A DNA stretch of 64,000 bases from Suilimivivens sp963650485 (GCA_963650485.1 CAVJLN010000011.1:5699-69698), one strand, 5' to 3'; shown: positions 35,364-44,885, counted from the first letter of the stretch. Numbers and translations: made by a program. Notes: a model not told the origin generated them from the sequence alone.

Positions 35364-36071
35364 TTATTTTAGTTCGCCCCAATATCTGGTCAAAGCCTGC
35401 ATGAAATCGTTCATCCTTGGACGGCTGATTTGCAGATGTATACCCTTCACAACTGCACATTTGTCACGAATCCCCTCCACATGTTCCAGATTCATCAGAT
35501 AACACTTATTTCCTCTGGCAAATCCAAACGATTCCAACTCTTCCTCCGCCTGCTTCATCGTGCCTGCAGTCGTATATTCTCCCCCAGCTGTATGATAGAT
35601 CAGATTATGCCCCTGACTCTCCACATAATATATATCCTCCACTTTGACTCGAAGAACACCGTCTTTGACCGGAAGAACTGTATAATAATTTGTACGTCTC
35701 CTGATACGTGTAATAGCCTTACTTAATTTCTGACTAAATGCAAAATACGTCACCGGCTTGAGCACATAATCCATGGCATCCACCTCATACCCCCGGATGG
35801 CATACTGGGTCATGTTCGTGATAAAAATAATAACAACTTCTGTATCCAGCCGCCGAATCTCCTCCGCTGCACTCATTCCATCCATAAATTTCATCTGAAT
35901 GTCCATGAGAATGATATCAAACTGCGCCTTATACTTTGCTGTAATTCCATCTCCATCCCGATAAACCGTGATTTGGATTTCTTCCTTTTCCTCCTTCTCA
36001 TAGCGTTTCAAATATTCGGTAATCTGCTCAATATAGAGATCTTCATCCTCCACCACTGCGATTCGAACCAT
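35364..36071 (-). CDS. LytTR-family response regulator
   Basis: About 235 residues: a receiver domain with the acidic pair in VVEDEDLY, phospho-acceptor Asp in FDIILMDIQM, and Lys in MDYVLKPVTYF; then a LytTR DNA-binding domain (VKVEDIYYVESQGHNLIYHT, FARGNKCYLMNLEHVE). First gene of the pair with the GHKL kinase. The frame reaches a TTG at 36092, but GAGGGG upstream of the ATG at 36071 fits best. A degenerate copy of the ECF S-gene promoter and leader lies 70-160 bases upstream and may drive it. Confidence 0.92.
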   Translation of the reverse strand: MVRIAVVEDEDLYIEQITEYLKRYEKEEKEEIQITVYRDGDGITAKYKAQFDIILMDIQMKFMDGMSAAEEIRRLDTEVVIIFITNMTQYAIRGYEVDAMDYVLKPVTYFAFSQKLSKAITRIRRRTNYYTVLPVKDGVLRVKVEDIYYVESQGHNLIYHTAGGEYTTAGTMKQAEEELESFGFARGNKCYLMNLEHVEGIRDKCAVVKGIHLQISRPRMNDFMQALTRYWGELK

Positions 36072-36143
36072 GCTTACGTTCCCCTCTTCCAATCAGTTTG
36101 CTTCTATGCTAAACTCAGTATATCGAATATCCATTCAAAATAC

Positions 36144-36233
36144 ACTACTGTTTTTATAGAAAATTTCTCGATTTGTGAGTCTTCCCTCATAATAGTATAG
36201 ATGTTATCCATTATGGAGTCATTATAGCATAGA
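36144..36233 (-). repeat. duplicated ECF promoter/leader fragment upstream of the LytTR operon
   Basis: About 90% identical by eye to 25783-25873 and in the same orientation. It keeps the -10 TATAAT (36221-36226), the leader and part of the ribosome site, but the ATG has become ATC and the coding part stops matching after roughly ten codons. A -35-like TTATGT 17 bases before the -10 is supplied by the 3' end of the MntP-like gene. It is a pseudogene fragment that may still act as a promoter for the response regulator. Confidence 0.88.
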
Positions 36234-36238
36234 TGTCT

Positions 36239-36817
36239 TTATGACATAAGAAACCGGATCATAAATTCCACATCCGTAACCAACAGGCACATGAATCCCA
36301 CAAAATAAGCTTTGGATTTAATTTGAAAGCCATAGGTATATCCGGCATACAGTCCGGCAACTGCCATCAGGACTCCCAGTAAAAGCAGGAGTGCATATTG
36401 CTGTACCACTCCGGTATTGCATAAGGAAACCGCAAGTCCCACAAGAAAGGTTCTCGCCGCGATAACGGACGTGTCCTTCATCAGGGGAAGGAACTGCACC
36501 TCATCCTGTCTGCGTTCGTCAATTAGTTCCTTTCCCATGGCAAGCAGCAGCATCCGGACTGCCAGGGCAAAAAAGATTACCACGGCGATCAGTTTTAAGA
36601 AACCTTCCGACTGGTCCAACAGCTTTGTCATCCTGAGAAGCTTTGCCACATAAAAGCCAAGAGATATGGAAATCAATTCCCATATTCCAAAGACCCCGAT
36701 AAAGCTGAGCAGCTTCTTTCTTCCAATATTCGAAAAAAGTGTACTTCGGCAGGCTGTCCATGCGAAGATATCCATGGACAGTCCTGCGGCGATCAACGCC
36801 ATTTCCAGCATTGTCAT
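36239..36817 (-). CDS. MntP-like membrane protein (possible manganese efflux)
   Basis: 192 residues, six membrane helices. The first helix carries GLSMDIFAWTACRS, close to the SMDAFAVS motif of MntP manganese exporters, and a second half-repeat follows (GLAVSLCNTGVVQQ) where MntP has a matching motif. The second motif lacks the expected Asp, so the transported ion is uncertain. GGGAG stands 6 bases before the ATG. It sits 20 bases after the heptad-repeat lipoprotein gene and probably shares its transcript. Confidence 0.65.
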   Translation of the reverse strand: MTMLEMALIAAGLSMDIFAWTACRSTLFSNIGRKKLLSFIGVFGIWELISISLGFYVAKLLRMTKLLDQSEGFLKLIAVVIFFALAVRMLLLAMGKELIDERRQDEVQFLPLMKDTSVIAARTFLVGLAVSLCNTGVVQQYALLLLLGVLMAVAGLYAGYTYGFQIKSKAYFVGFMCLLVTDVEFMIRFLMS

Positions 36818-36835
36818 ATCTGACTCCCATCTGCG

Positions 36836-39800
36836 TTATTTGACCGCTTCTGTTTTATAAATGAACTTCACACTGCTGTCCATATCAGAAGCTGAATCGG
36901 AGTAAATCTTGTAGCTGCGTCCTGCATCAAAGACTGCCTGCAGCTCATCAATGACATCCTGTACATTATCTCCGAAGAGATCAGTTAATTTACTGATTCC
37001 TTCTTCATCAAATTTGAATAATCCATCCATCAGTTCTCCGGTTCCGTCAAGGAGCTGTAAAGCACCATCATTTAATTCTGCTGTACCTTCTACGAACTGG
37101 GAAGTACCATCCTTTAAGGTCTGACCACCCTTTAAGAGCTCCAGGGTGCCATCCTGCAAGGTCTGGGTTCCATCCTTCAGGGTCTGAGTACCGTCCTTTA
37201 AGCTCTGGGTTCCGTTTAACAGGGTCTGGGTACCATTCTGAAGCGTCTGAGTACCATCCTTTAAGGTCTGTGCACCTGTAAGAAGCTGTGAGGTTCCGCT
37301 CTTTAAGGTATTGGTTCCTGCAAGGAGTGTTGAACTTCCGGATGCCAGCTTCTGAGCGCCGGTGTCAAGAGCACTTATAGAAGTTTTAGCTTGTGCTGTT
37401 CCGGCTGCAAGCTGTTCTGCGCCGGCATTCAATGCAACAAAACCGCCTTTACTACCCTGCTCCTCAGTACCAACCAGTAACTGCGAAAGTCCATCGTAAA
37501 CTGTATTTATTCCACTATCGATGCCTTTCGTTAACTGCCAAAGGTTTTTCGCACCTTCCTGCAGTTTTGTAAGTGAGTCTATCAATGTTTCCCCTGTTGT
37601 CTGACCTTCTGTTCCATCACACAGCATCGGATTATTATCCATCACTGCTGCCAGTTCAGAAAGCATCTCTTCGAACTCATCATATGCAGCCTCCTGTCCA
37701 TTCTTATATCCAAGCTCATAATAGTATGCAGCGATTTCATCAACATTTACTACAGAACTGCTCTCTTCATTGGAACTATTGGAGCTTTGCTGTCCGGATT
37801 CTTCCTGTCCAGATTCTTCCTGTCCGGAAGCATCATCTGTATTTTCAGATGCGTTCTCTTGGCTGCTGTTATTTTGATTCGTATCGGGATTTCCTCCATT
37901 GCTGTTATCCGAGCTCTCTGAATCAGACGTATCACTAGCATCTGACACAGCAGCACTATTTTCATCACTCGCATTACTTTCCGAAGCTACACTGATTTCA
38001 CTTTCATTACTCTCTGCAGGCGTGGACTCCTCTTCCACTGCTGCAACAGCTATATCTTCACTCTGTATCTGCACTTCTGCATCATTTACCGCTGAATCAC
38101 TATAATCTGTTGCTTCCACATTCGTGCTCTCTGATGCTGTAGCAGTCTCCTGCGCCTGAGTCTCATCAGAACCTGCATTCGCAGCTTCTGTACTTGAGGA
38201 ATTTTCAGAAGACGAGCCTGAATTCTGATTTATCGAGGAGCTCTCCGTGCTTGAACTGCTTCCTGTACTATAGGTAACAGAAGGAGCATCTCCCATATCT
38301 CCAACTGCTGCTCTGGCTCCCTCTAACTGATCCTCCATGCTAAATAAGGCGGTCTGAATCTGTGTATTTTGCGTAGTTACAGCCGTCATCGCATCGATCA
38401 GACTTGTAATCCCATCATATAGCTTTTGAGCACCAGTAACAGCCTGCTCACTTGCATAAATAAGTCCCCATTTAGCTTTATTTGCAAGTGTCTTATTTTC
38501 TTCACTGGTTTCAAATCCACCTTTAATAACATTCACTGCATCAGAAGCCTTCTTAATTCCAGCCCGTAATTGTTGTGCTCCAGAATCCAGTGTGCTTGCT
38601 CCACTTGCCAGCTGCCCTGTTCCTGCTTGTAATGTCTTGATTCCGGAATCCAGGCTTGCTGCACCGCTGTTCAGGCTTTCTGCACCGGAGTTCACCTGAC
38701 TGATACCATCCTTTAAGCTGCCGGCTCCATTATTCAGGGTAGCTGCGCCTTCATTTAAGGAAGCGGCTCCATCCTTTAAGGAAGCGGCTCCGCTGTTTAA
38801 TTCGTCTGCGCCACTGTTGAGAGAGGCTGCGCCTTCATTCAGGGTGCCAATGCCACTCACGAGCTCCCCTGCTCCGGAATCCAGATCTTTGGACTTGTCT
38901 GCCAGTGTCTGTGCACCCTCCTGTAAGGAGGCCATACCATCATTCAGCTCTGTGGAACCATCCTTTAACTGCTGGGTGGCATCCTTCAGCTCATTCATGG
39001 AATCCGTGATCTTGCTGGTATCAATATCCAGCGTATCGTCCAGATTCAGGTCGGATAACAGGTCGGACATCGCCATTGTCATGGTCTGGTTCATTTCAAA
39101 GTCTGTTGCATAGGCATGAATTTCAACCGTTTCCGGGATTTCTACCTCATCCAGCTTTTCCTTTGCTTCATCGTCAATCGCCTTATCCTTAAGGCTGTCA
39201 ATGTTGATGCTGTCCTTAAGTCCCGGGAAAGCAATACCGACTACCACATTGTTATCTCCTTCGGAAATCACCTTGCCGTTTGTTACTTCAATATCGCTGA
39301 AATGCTCAGCCGGCAGCAAAGCTCCGGAAATCATGGCAAAGGGAACATATACCTCTTTTTCCTTACCATTTACCTCAACGGTAGTCTTTTCATTATTGGT
39401 ATAGGTGAAACGGATCGTTACATTACCGGTCTTGCCAACCAGATCCTCGGGAGATATTTCCTCTCCCTCCAGCTCATAGCTGATGGATACATCCACCGGT
39501 AACTCCTTGTCTGTCGTTCCCTGATAATAAATATCGCTGCCATTTGCATTCCATACGAGATTGCCGTCTGCATCTACTGTATAGGATTCATCTCCCTTCA
39601 CATTCACAATGTCGGACAGGGAGGAGGCGTCCTTAATGGTGCTGTCTCCATTGGCATTCTTGAGACAGTCACTGACAATAATCTTCTGCGTATTGCCCTG
39701 TGCATCTGCCATGACATATACAACCTCATCCTTTTGCAGCTCTGTGCCGGCTGTAGAGGAATGATGCACGACCTGATTCATGACATTGGTAAGCAGGTCA

Positions 39801-39955
39801 TCACTCTCTTCCGCCTCTGAGGTCTGTTCAATTGCTGTGGTGTCCTGTGTGGTGTTCTTTCCGCAGCCGGCAAGTCCGCCAAGCACCATGGAAGCACTGG
39901 TTAATACGGCAACTACTTTAAATCCAAGCTTTTTATTAATTTCCATATTTTTCAT
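36836..39955 (-). CDS. giant lipoprotein with X3-Leu-X2-Gly heptad repeats
   Basis: About 1039 residues. Lipoprotein signal with LAGC (Cys31 from this start); a beta-rich domain to about residue 310; a first block of heptads of the type SLNSGA/TLNEGA (about 330-480); a Ser/Glu/Asp-rich linker (about 560-740); a second heptad block (TLKDGTQ repeated, about 870-990). These heptads are known from YhgE/Pip-like proteins associated with MMPL exporters and may form a long coiled rod. The MMPL gene lies 64 bases upstream. The ATG at 39955 lies 9 bases after AAGGAA; 39964 is the alternative. Near-identical 21-bp repeats at 37080-37330 may slip. Confidence 0.82.
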   Translation of the reverse strand: MKNMEINKKLGFKVVAVLTSASMVLGGLAGCGKNTTQDTTAIEQTSEAEESDDLLTNVMNQVVHHSSTAGTELQKDEVVYVMADAQGNTQKIIVSDCLKNANGDSTIKDASSLSDIVNVKGDESYTVDADGNLVWNANGSDIYYQGTTDKELPVDVSISYELEGEEISPEDLVGKTGNVTIRFTYTNNEKTTVEVNGKEKEVYVPFAMISGALLPAEHFSDIEVTNGKVISEGDNNVVVGIAFPGLKDSINIDSLKDKAIDDEAKEKLDEVEIPETVEIHAYATDFEMNQTMTMAMSDLLSDLNLDDTLDIDTSKITDSMNELKDATQQLKDGSTELNDGMASLQEGAQTLADKSKDLDSGAGELVSGIGTLNEGAASLNSGADELNSGAASLKDGAASLNEGAATLNNGAGSLKDGISQVNSGAESLNSGAASLDSGIKTLQAGTGQLASGASTLDSGAQQLRAGIKKASDAVNVIKGGFETSEENKTLANKAKWGLIYASEQAVTGAQKLYDGITSLIDAMTAVTTQNTQIQTALFSMEDQLEGARAAVGDMGDAPSVTYSTGSSSSTESSSINQNSGSSSENSSSTEAANAGSDETQAQETATASESTNVEATDYSDSAVNDAEVQIQSEDIAVAAVEEESTPAESNESEISVASESNASDENSAAVSDASDTSDSESSDNSNGGNPDTNQNNSSQENASENTDDASGQEESGQEESGQQSSNSSNEESSSVVNVDEIAAYYYELGYKNGQEAAYDEFEEMLSELAAVMDNNPMLCDGTEGQTTGETLIDSLTKLQEGAKNLWQLTKGIDSGINTVYDGLSQLLVGTEEQGSKGGFVALNAGAEQLAAGTAQAKTSISALDTGAQKLASGSSTLLAGTNTLKSGTSQLLTGAQTLKDGTQTLQNGTQTLLNGTQSLKDGTQTLKDGTQTLQDGTLELLKGGQTLKDGTSQFVEGTAELNDGALQLLDGTGELMDGLFKFDEEGISKLTDLFGDNVQDVIDELQAVFDAGRSYKIYSDSASDMDSSVKFIYKTEAVK

Positions 39956-40028
39956 AATCATCATTTCCTTTCCGATTCTTAACGACTCCTGTTAAGCTCT
40001 TAATCACATCTATTGGTAACGTACCTTC

Positions 40029-42173
40029 TTATTGTACTGCATTCTTTTCCTGCTTCTTTGCTCCGCGATGTCTTCTCGCCTTACGCGCGGCCTCCTTGGC
40101 TGCACTTGCCGGTGTAAAGCCGATACCGGTATGGCAGATCAGCTTATCAAAAATCATAAACATGGACGGCAGCATGAAGATTACGGTAAACATACTGATA
40201 ATCGCACCTCTCGCCATCAGGTTGCAAAGAGAACTGATCATATCAATGTCGGAGTAAATCCCGACACCAAAGGTTGCAGCGAAAAAGCTCAATGCACTGA
40301 CGATGACGGACTGGATCGAGGTACTGTGTGCAATCGTAATGGACTCCTCCTTGCTCTTACCGGAGCTTCGTTCTGCCTTGTATCTGGTCGTCATCAGGAT
40401 CGCATAGTCTACGGTAGAACCTAACTGGATGGTACCGATCACGATGGAGGCGATAAACGGCAGTGTTGTATTCGTATAATAAGGAAGACCCATATTAATA
40501 TAAATCGCAAATTCAATGACGCCGACCAGAATAACCGGAAGACTCACTGACTTAAATACAAAGAAGATAATTGCAAAAATAATTCCGATGGAAACACCGT
40601 TTACGGTATTGAAGTCCGTATCTGTAATCTCAATCAGATCCTTGGTACATGGAGCTTCACCAATCAGCATTCCCTTGCTGTCATACTTTTTCAAAATGGT
40701 GTTTAATGTATCGCACTGCTCATTGACCTCATCCGAAGCAACCGCATATTCTGAGGTGATCAGCACCAGCTCATATTCATCACTTTCTACCTCATCAAGC
40801 AGCTCCTGCGGAATGAACTCCTCCGGAATCGTCGAGCCAATGATTTTTTCCAGTCCAAGAACCGCTTTCACGCCCTTGACCTTCTCCATCTCATTCATCA
40901 TGGCTTCCTTATCCTTAGCCGAAAGGTTCACATCCATCAGTACCATATGGGTCGCACCCATATCAAAATCGTCGGCCAGCTTGTTATTCGCCTGCACACT
41001 CGCAAGAGTTTCCGGAAGACTGGAATCCAGATTGTAGTAAACACTGGTATGGTTATAACCCCAGATTGCCGGAATCCAGATCAGTACAAACAGGATTGCG
41101 AACAGGATATAATGCTTCGTCATAAAGGCCGATGTCTTATCAAAACTCGGCATAAACGGCTTATGTCTCGTCTTTTCAATCGCCTTGTCAAAAACAAGAA
41201 TCATGGACGGTAATATGGTCACACAGCAGATCACACCGAAGATAACACCCTTTGCCATAACAAGTCCAAGATCAAGGCCTAAGGTAAAGCTCATAAAGCA
41301 AAGAGCAAGGAATCCTGCAACCGTTGTGGTTGAGCTTCCGATTACGGAGGTAAAGGTCGTTGTAATCGCCTCTGCCATAGCTTCCTTTTTGTCCGGATAG
41401 GTCTGCTGCATTTCCTGATAGCTGTGCCACAGGAAGATCGAGTAGTCCATAGTAACACCAAGCTGCAGAACTGCGGTCAATGCCTGGGTGATGTATGAAA
41501 TCTGTCCCAGAAAAATATTTGTTCCCAGGTTATAAATGATGGAAAATCCGATACTCAAAAGGAAAAACAACGGAATCAGTGCACTGTCCATGGTAATAGA
41601 CAGGACAATCGTTGAAAGAACGACTGCAATGCAGACATAAATCGGTGTCTCCTTATTGGACAGATCCCTTGTATCCGTAACAATCGCCGACATGCCGCTT
41701 AAGAAGCACTGTTCATTCGAGAGCTTACGGATCTCGGCAACGGCATCCATCGTCTCATCCGCCGACATTCCGGTATCATACATGATGAACATCATGGTGC
41801 TGTCTGTCGATGCATTGTTAAAGGCATCGTAAATTTCATCCGGCAGCATTTCCATCGGAATGCTCAGATCCATGAAGCTGTCATACCATAATACTGATTT
41901 CACATGATCGACCTGCTCGATCTTTTCCTTCAAAGCAGAAACATCCTTCGCCTGCATGCCCTCCACAATATACATGGAAAAACTTCCCACGCCGAACTGA
42001 TCCAGCAGGATATCCTGGCCAACCATGGTCTCAATGTTATCGGGCAGATAGGTTAATACATCATAGTTGATTCTGGTGTTAAAATAGCCGATTGCCGACG
42101 GAATCAGCAATGCGGTCGCAATAATCAGAATCATAAATCTGCATTTGACTATTCCTTTCGCAAACTTTTTCAT
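40029..42173 (-). CDS. MMPL/RND-family membrane exporter
   Basis: 714 residues with twelve predicted helices in two similar halves, each an external domain after the first helix followed by a five-helix bundle. GVTMDYSIFLWHSYQE and GSTVDYAILMTTRYK are the paired RND/MMPL motifs with the proton-relay Asp. It probably moves a lipid or hydrophobic compound out of the membrane, together with the heptad-repeat lipoprotein. AAAGGAGG precedes the ATG. A TetR regulator is encoded immediately upstream, and a palindrome at 42211-42235 lies between. Confidence 0.92.
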   Translation of the reverse strand: MKKFAKGIVKCRFMILIIATALLIPSAIGYFNTRINYDVLTYLPDNIETMVGQDILLDQFGVGSFSMYIVEGMQAKDVSALKEKIEQVDHVKSVLWYDSFMDLSIPMEMLPDEIYDAFNNASTDSTMMFIMYDTGMSADETMDAVAEIRKLSNEQCFLSGMSAIVTDTRDLSNKETPIYVCIAVVLSTIVLSITMDSALIPLFFLLSIGFSIIYNLGTNIFLGQISYITQALTAVLQLGVTMDYSIFLWHSYQEMQQTYPDKKEAMAEAITTTFTSVIGSSTTTVAGFLALCFMSFTLGLDLGLVMAKGVIFGVICCVTILPSMILVFDKAIEKTRHKPFMPSFDKTSAFMTKHYILFAILFVLIWIPAIWGYNHTSVYYNLDSSLPETLASVQANNKLADDFDMGATHMVLMDVNLSAKDKEAMMNEMEKVKGVKAVLGLEKIIGSTIPEEFIPQELLDEVESDEYELVLITSEYAVASDEVNEQCDTLNTILKKYDSKGMLIGEAPCTKDLIEITDTDFNTVNGVSIGIIFAIIFFVFKSVSLPVILVGVIEFAIYINMGLPYYTNTTLPFIASIVIGTIQLGSTVDYAILMTTRYKAERSSGKSKEESITIAHSTSIQSVIVSALSFFAATFGVGIYSDIDMISSLCNLMARGAIISMFTVIFMLPSMFMIFDKLICHTGIGFTPASAAKEAARKARRHRGAKKQEKNAVQ

Positions 42174-42210
42174 AATACCTCCTTTTCAAGGCTTCCCTTG
42201 ATTCTTTTCC

Positions 42211-42240
42211 TAACTGTTCAGTACCTTCACAGTTATCATA
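42211..42240 (-). promoter_or_regulatory. candidate TetR operator and -10 of the MMPL operon
   Basis: TAACTGT (42211-42217) and ACAGTTA (42229-42235) form a perfect 7-base inverted repeat with an 11-base centre. On the minus strand it follows directly on TATGAT (42235-42240), a likely -10, so bound regulator would block transcription start. No clear -35 is seen. Confidence 0.5.
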
Positions 42241-42420
42241 GTTATTCTTTTTTCTTTTCTATTGGTTATCTTATGGAATAAAAGTTCGAATTGACAGATT
42301 CAATTTCATGGAATTGTTTGTGATAAATATACAATTCTGCGTAGTTCGTATAGACTAACCAGACAGAATTGAAGAAATTGTTTAAGAAAAATATACATTT
42401 GTGTGGATTTGTATAAGAAA

Positions 42421-42448
42421 GAAAAAAGAGCAGACCGAATTCGTCTGC
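42421..42448 (-). terminator. terminator after the TetR gene
   Basis: GCAGAC (42430-42435) pairs with GTCTGC (42443-42448) across a 7-base loop; on the minus strand the stem is followed by TCTTTTTTC. It starts just after the TetR stop codon. Confidence 0.88.
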
Positions 42449-42459
42449 CCTTATCATTA

Positions 42460-43023
42460 TTATCGCATCTTTGCCAGTATTTCTTCCATTGAGTTGTTGA
42501 GAATGTAATAATACAGATTCGCAACCTCGGAGGCAGGAAGCACAAGGTCGGATTCCAGCCACCGCTGCAATACATAGCTCATGGACTGTGCATAGTATTC
42601 TGCCAGATATTCACTCGTCATCCAGTTGTGAAGCTTAGCATTCTCTCCAACCTGCTCCTTCATGAACTCATAAAGCAGCTCCTTAATACAATGCTCGATA
42701 ATCACGCGGAAGGAATTCTGCCCTTCCATTTTACATACCTTTTTGTAAAACTCCTTGTCCTTTTCTGCATTCTGAAAAGCCAGTGTAAAGCTCTCTCGGA
42801 TGAAGCCTCCCTGGAGCAGCGGCAGAATCGGATCCAGAATTTCTGTCCGGATGATCCATTCCAGTAATTCATATTTATCCTGAAAGTGATTATAAAAGGT
42901 CGGACGGATGACTCCAGCTTTATCCGTAATTTCTTTAATTGTGATTTTCTCTACCGGTATCACAGCCACCAGTTCCTTAAAGCTCTCTGCCAACAGCTTA
43001 TCTACCGTTGCCTTCTGCGGCAT
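42460..43023 (-). CDS. TetR-family transcriptional regulator
   Basis: 187 residues. The N-terminal helix-turn-helix reads ITIKEITDKAGVIRPTFYNHFQDKYELLEW, given in part only: IKEITDKAGV then TFYNHF; the rest is an all-helical ligand or dimer domain of the kind seen in DhaS-like regulators. It is the gene before the MMPL/lipoprotein operon and probably represses it. AAGGAGG lies before the ATG. The preceding 76-residue gene ends 60 bases upstream. Confidence 0.9.
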   Translation of the reverse strand: MPQKATVDKLLAESFKELVAVIPVEKITIKEITDKAGVIRPTFYNHFQDKYELLEWIIRTEILDPILPLLQGGFIRESFTLAFQNAEKDKEFYKKVCKMEGQNSFRVIIEHCIKELLYEFMKEQVGENAKLHNWMTSEYLAEYYAQSMSYVLQRWLESDLVLPASEVANLYYYILNNSMEEILAKMR

Positions 43024-43086
43024 GTTGTTCTCCTCCTTTGCTGCTATCCACGATGATTCCTTACAGCATCTGCCCCCTCAGCCGCC

Positions 43087-43317
43087 TCACGGCTGTCCTA
43101 ACTCCTTAAGGCTCTGGATCAGATCAAGATCTGACTGCTGCACTCTGAGATTCGTGGTGACCGCCTCTTCACCCGGCCGCTGGATCGACACCTCAATAAT
43201 CGTACCCTCTACGATTTTGTTGGTCAGTACATTCTGTACAAATGCCTCAACCTTCGGATGATTGTTCGTAAATGTGTTCTTTGCCTGCATAAGCTTAAAC
43301 ATTGCTGCGGGATTCAT
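43087..43317 (-). CDS. small conserved-looking protein of unknown function
   Basis: 76 residues: a helical N-terminus (AMFKLMQAKNTFTNNHP) and a beta-rich half (VEGTIIEVSIQRPGEEAV), ending with a helix. No signal peptide or membrane segment. AGGAGG before the ATG and a coding-like composition support a real gene. It lies between the DUF5722 and TetR genes in the same direction. Function unknown. Confidence 0.7.
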   Translation of the reverse strand: MNPAAMFKLMQAKNTFTNNHPKVEAFVQNVLTNKIVEGTIIEVSIQRPGEEAVTTNLRVQQSDLDLIQSLKELGQP

Positions 43318-43369
43318 ATCTGTTCCTCCTGATTCTGTTATATTCTGTCTCTTCTATGTGATCCTCGTA

Positions 43370-44845
43370 CTACCGGATGACCTTCGACCAGTCGCTGATG
43401 CCGATATACTGCTTTGCCCAGTCCATATAGGAGGCCTCTTCCTCTGTACCGAAGCTGTTAAAGGCTGCCCAGCCACGCTCAGACAGACGGGAGTCTACGC
43501 CATCTCCTAAATTATCCAGATAAATGACCTGGGTAATATAAGGATTCTTTTCAAAGGAATAGAAGGCTGCACACAGAGCAGCAACCTGAACATCCTCACC
43601 CTGCGTTGCACTTACACCGAACTCATTGACTATAATATCCCTCACCTGACCGGAACGGTTCCGGTACTCCTGCTTACTCATAAAGTCTGTAACCACGGTT
43701 ACATTCTGGAAGGTTACCATATGATTATCTGCCACCTGAGAACGACAGTATTCCGGTGTCTCCACCGTTACGCCCGACATATCCCAGAATTTTGCATAAG
43801 TAAGCGGAACGGTATAAGGATGAATGGCAAGACACCAGTCAATATTTCCGGTGCTGCTGATATTGCCGTTAAACTTGATGAGGAAATCCTTTACATCAAT
43901 ATAAGAATAATATTCCGGATGACTGGTCGGGCGGTTTCGATCCCAGCACTGGTCAAGGCTCACATAGACATTAGCCTGCGCATTCACACTCTTAATGGCA
44001 GTATAGCATACGCGGAATGCCTGCGTATACTCCCGTACAAAGGAATTCCAGTCCGTCCAGCTCATGTAATTCCATTTTCTTTCATTCACCTCGTTGCCGA
44101 TGATAAAATCCTGCGCTCTGGAATTGGCCGCATAATTCTGCAGATCCTTTACCAGACCTTCAATTCCCTCGTCATTGGCTGCATTCATCATATAATAGGT
44201 ATGATCCCACGGATGCGGATCCTTCGCTTCATCAGACGCCTTCGGATGCGTTACAACCGTTCCTGACCCAACCAGAATCTGTGCCGTACGGTTGACATGA
44301 GTCACTGGGACATCACCGGTTCCGCTTCCGTTGATAATAATATTGGTCGTTTCAATGCCCTGCGTGGACTTTGCGGGACGCTGCACACGATGGGAAGAGG
44401 TCGCCATCATTTCCGGATTGCTGATATACTGCGGATTGCCGATCATCACCTTCTTACCGCCCTGTAATACCACCAGTGCAAACTTCGCATACAGTCTGCC
44501 GTTCGATGCGGTGGAATCCAGCGGAAAATGTATCACTGTATTCAGGGACTGCTCACAGGACGCAACGGGAGCTGCTTCATCCGGAATGGCATATTCGTAA
44601 GTTTTTAACTGATACAGATAGAACCTTCCATCATCGGAGGCTGGCAGTGAGGTAAAATCTGCCAGATACTCAATCGTCTTGCGGTCAATCAGCTGACAGG
44701 CCTGCGAAGATACACTGCCTTTTCCAGCGGCCTGCACTTCTGTTCCCATGGATGGGGATAAAAACAACACTGCTGCCGTGCATACTGCAAGCAATGCACA
44801 GATTCCTCTTTTTAATGTGTTCCCTGAAAAGATTGATTTTTTCAC
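43370..44845 (-). CDS. secreted GH-like barrel protein (DUF5722 type)
   Basis: About 491 residues. A signal peptide (KRGICALLAVCTAAVLFL, cleavage near VQAA) shows export. The rest looks like a clan-A (beta/alpha)8 barrel: FIIGNEVNERKW holds an Asn-Glu pair typical of the acid/base at strand 4, and DIIVNEFGVSA a Glu typical of the nucleophile at strand 7; IDWCLAIHPY fits strand 6. I match it to DUF5722, with no defined substrate. The start is GTG at 44845 after AAGGAGAG; the frame is open from 44875. No anchor follows, so it may be free or cell-wall held. Confidence 0.75.
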   Translation of the reverse strand: MKKSIFSGNTLKRGICALLAVCTAAVLFLSPSMGTEVQAAGKGSVSSQACQLIDRKTIEYLADFTSLPASDDGRFYLYQLKTYEYAIPDEAAPVASCEQSLNTVIHFPLDSTASNGRLYAKFALVVLQGGKKVMIGNPQYISNPEMMATSSHRVQRPAKSTQGIETTNIIINGSGTGDVPVTHVNRTAQILVGSGTVVTHPKASDEAKDPHPWDHTYYMMNAANDEGIEGLVKDLQNYAANSRAQDFIIGNEVNERKWNYMSWTDWNSFVREYTQAFRVCYTAIKSVNAQANVYVSLDQCWDRNRPTSHPEYYSYIDVKDFLIKFNGNISSTGNIDWCLAIHPYTVPLTYAKFWDMSGVTVETPEYCRSQVADNHMVTFQNVTVVTDFMSKQEYRNRSGQVRDIIVNEFGVSATQGEDVQVAALCAAFYSFEKNPYITQVIYLDNLGDGVDSRLSERGWAAFNSFGTEEEASYMDWAKQYIGISDWSKVIR

Positions 44846-44885
44846 CTTTTCTCTCCTTTCGCATCCTTTATACATTTTTTATCTT

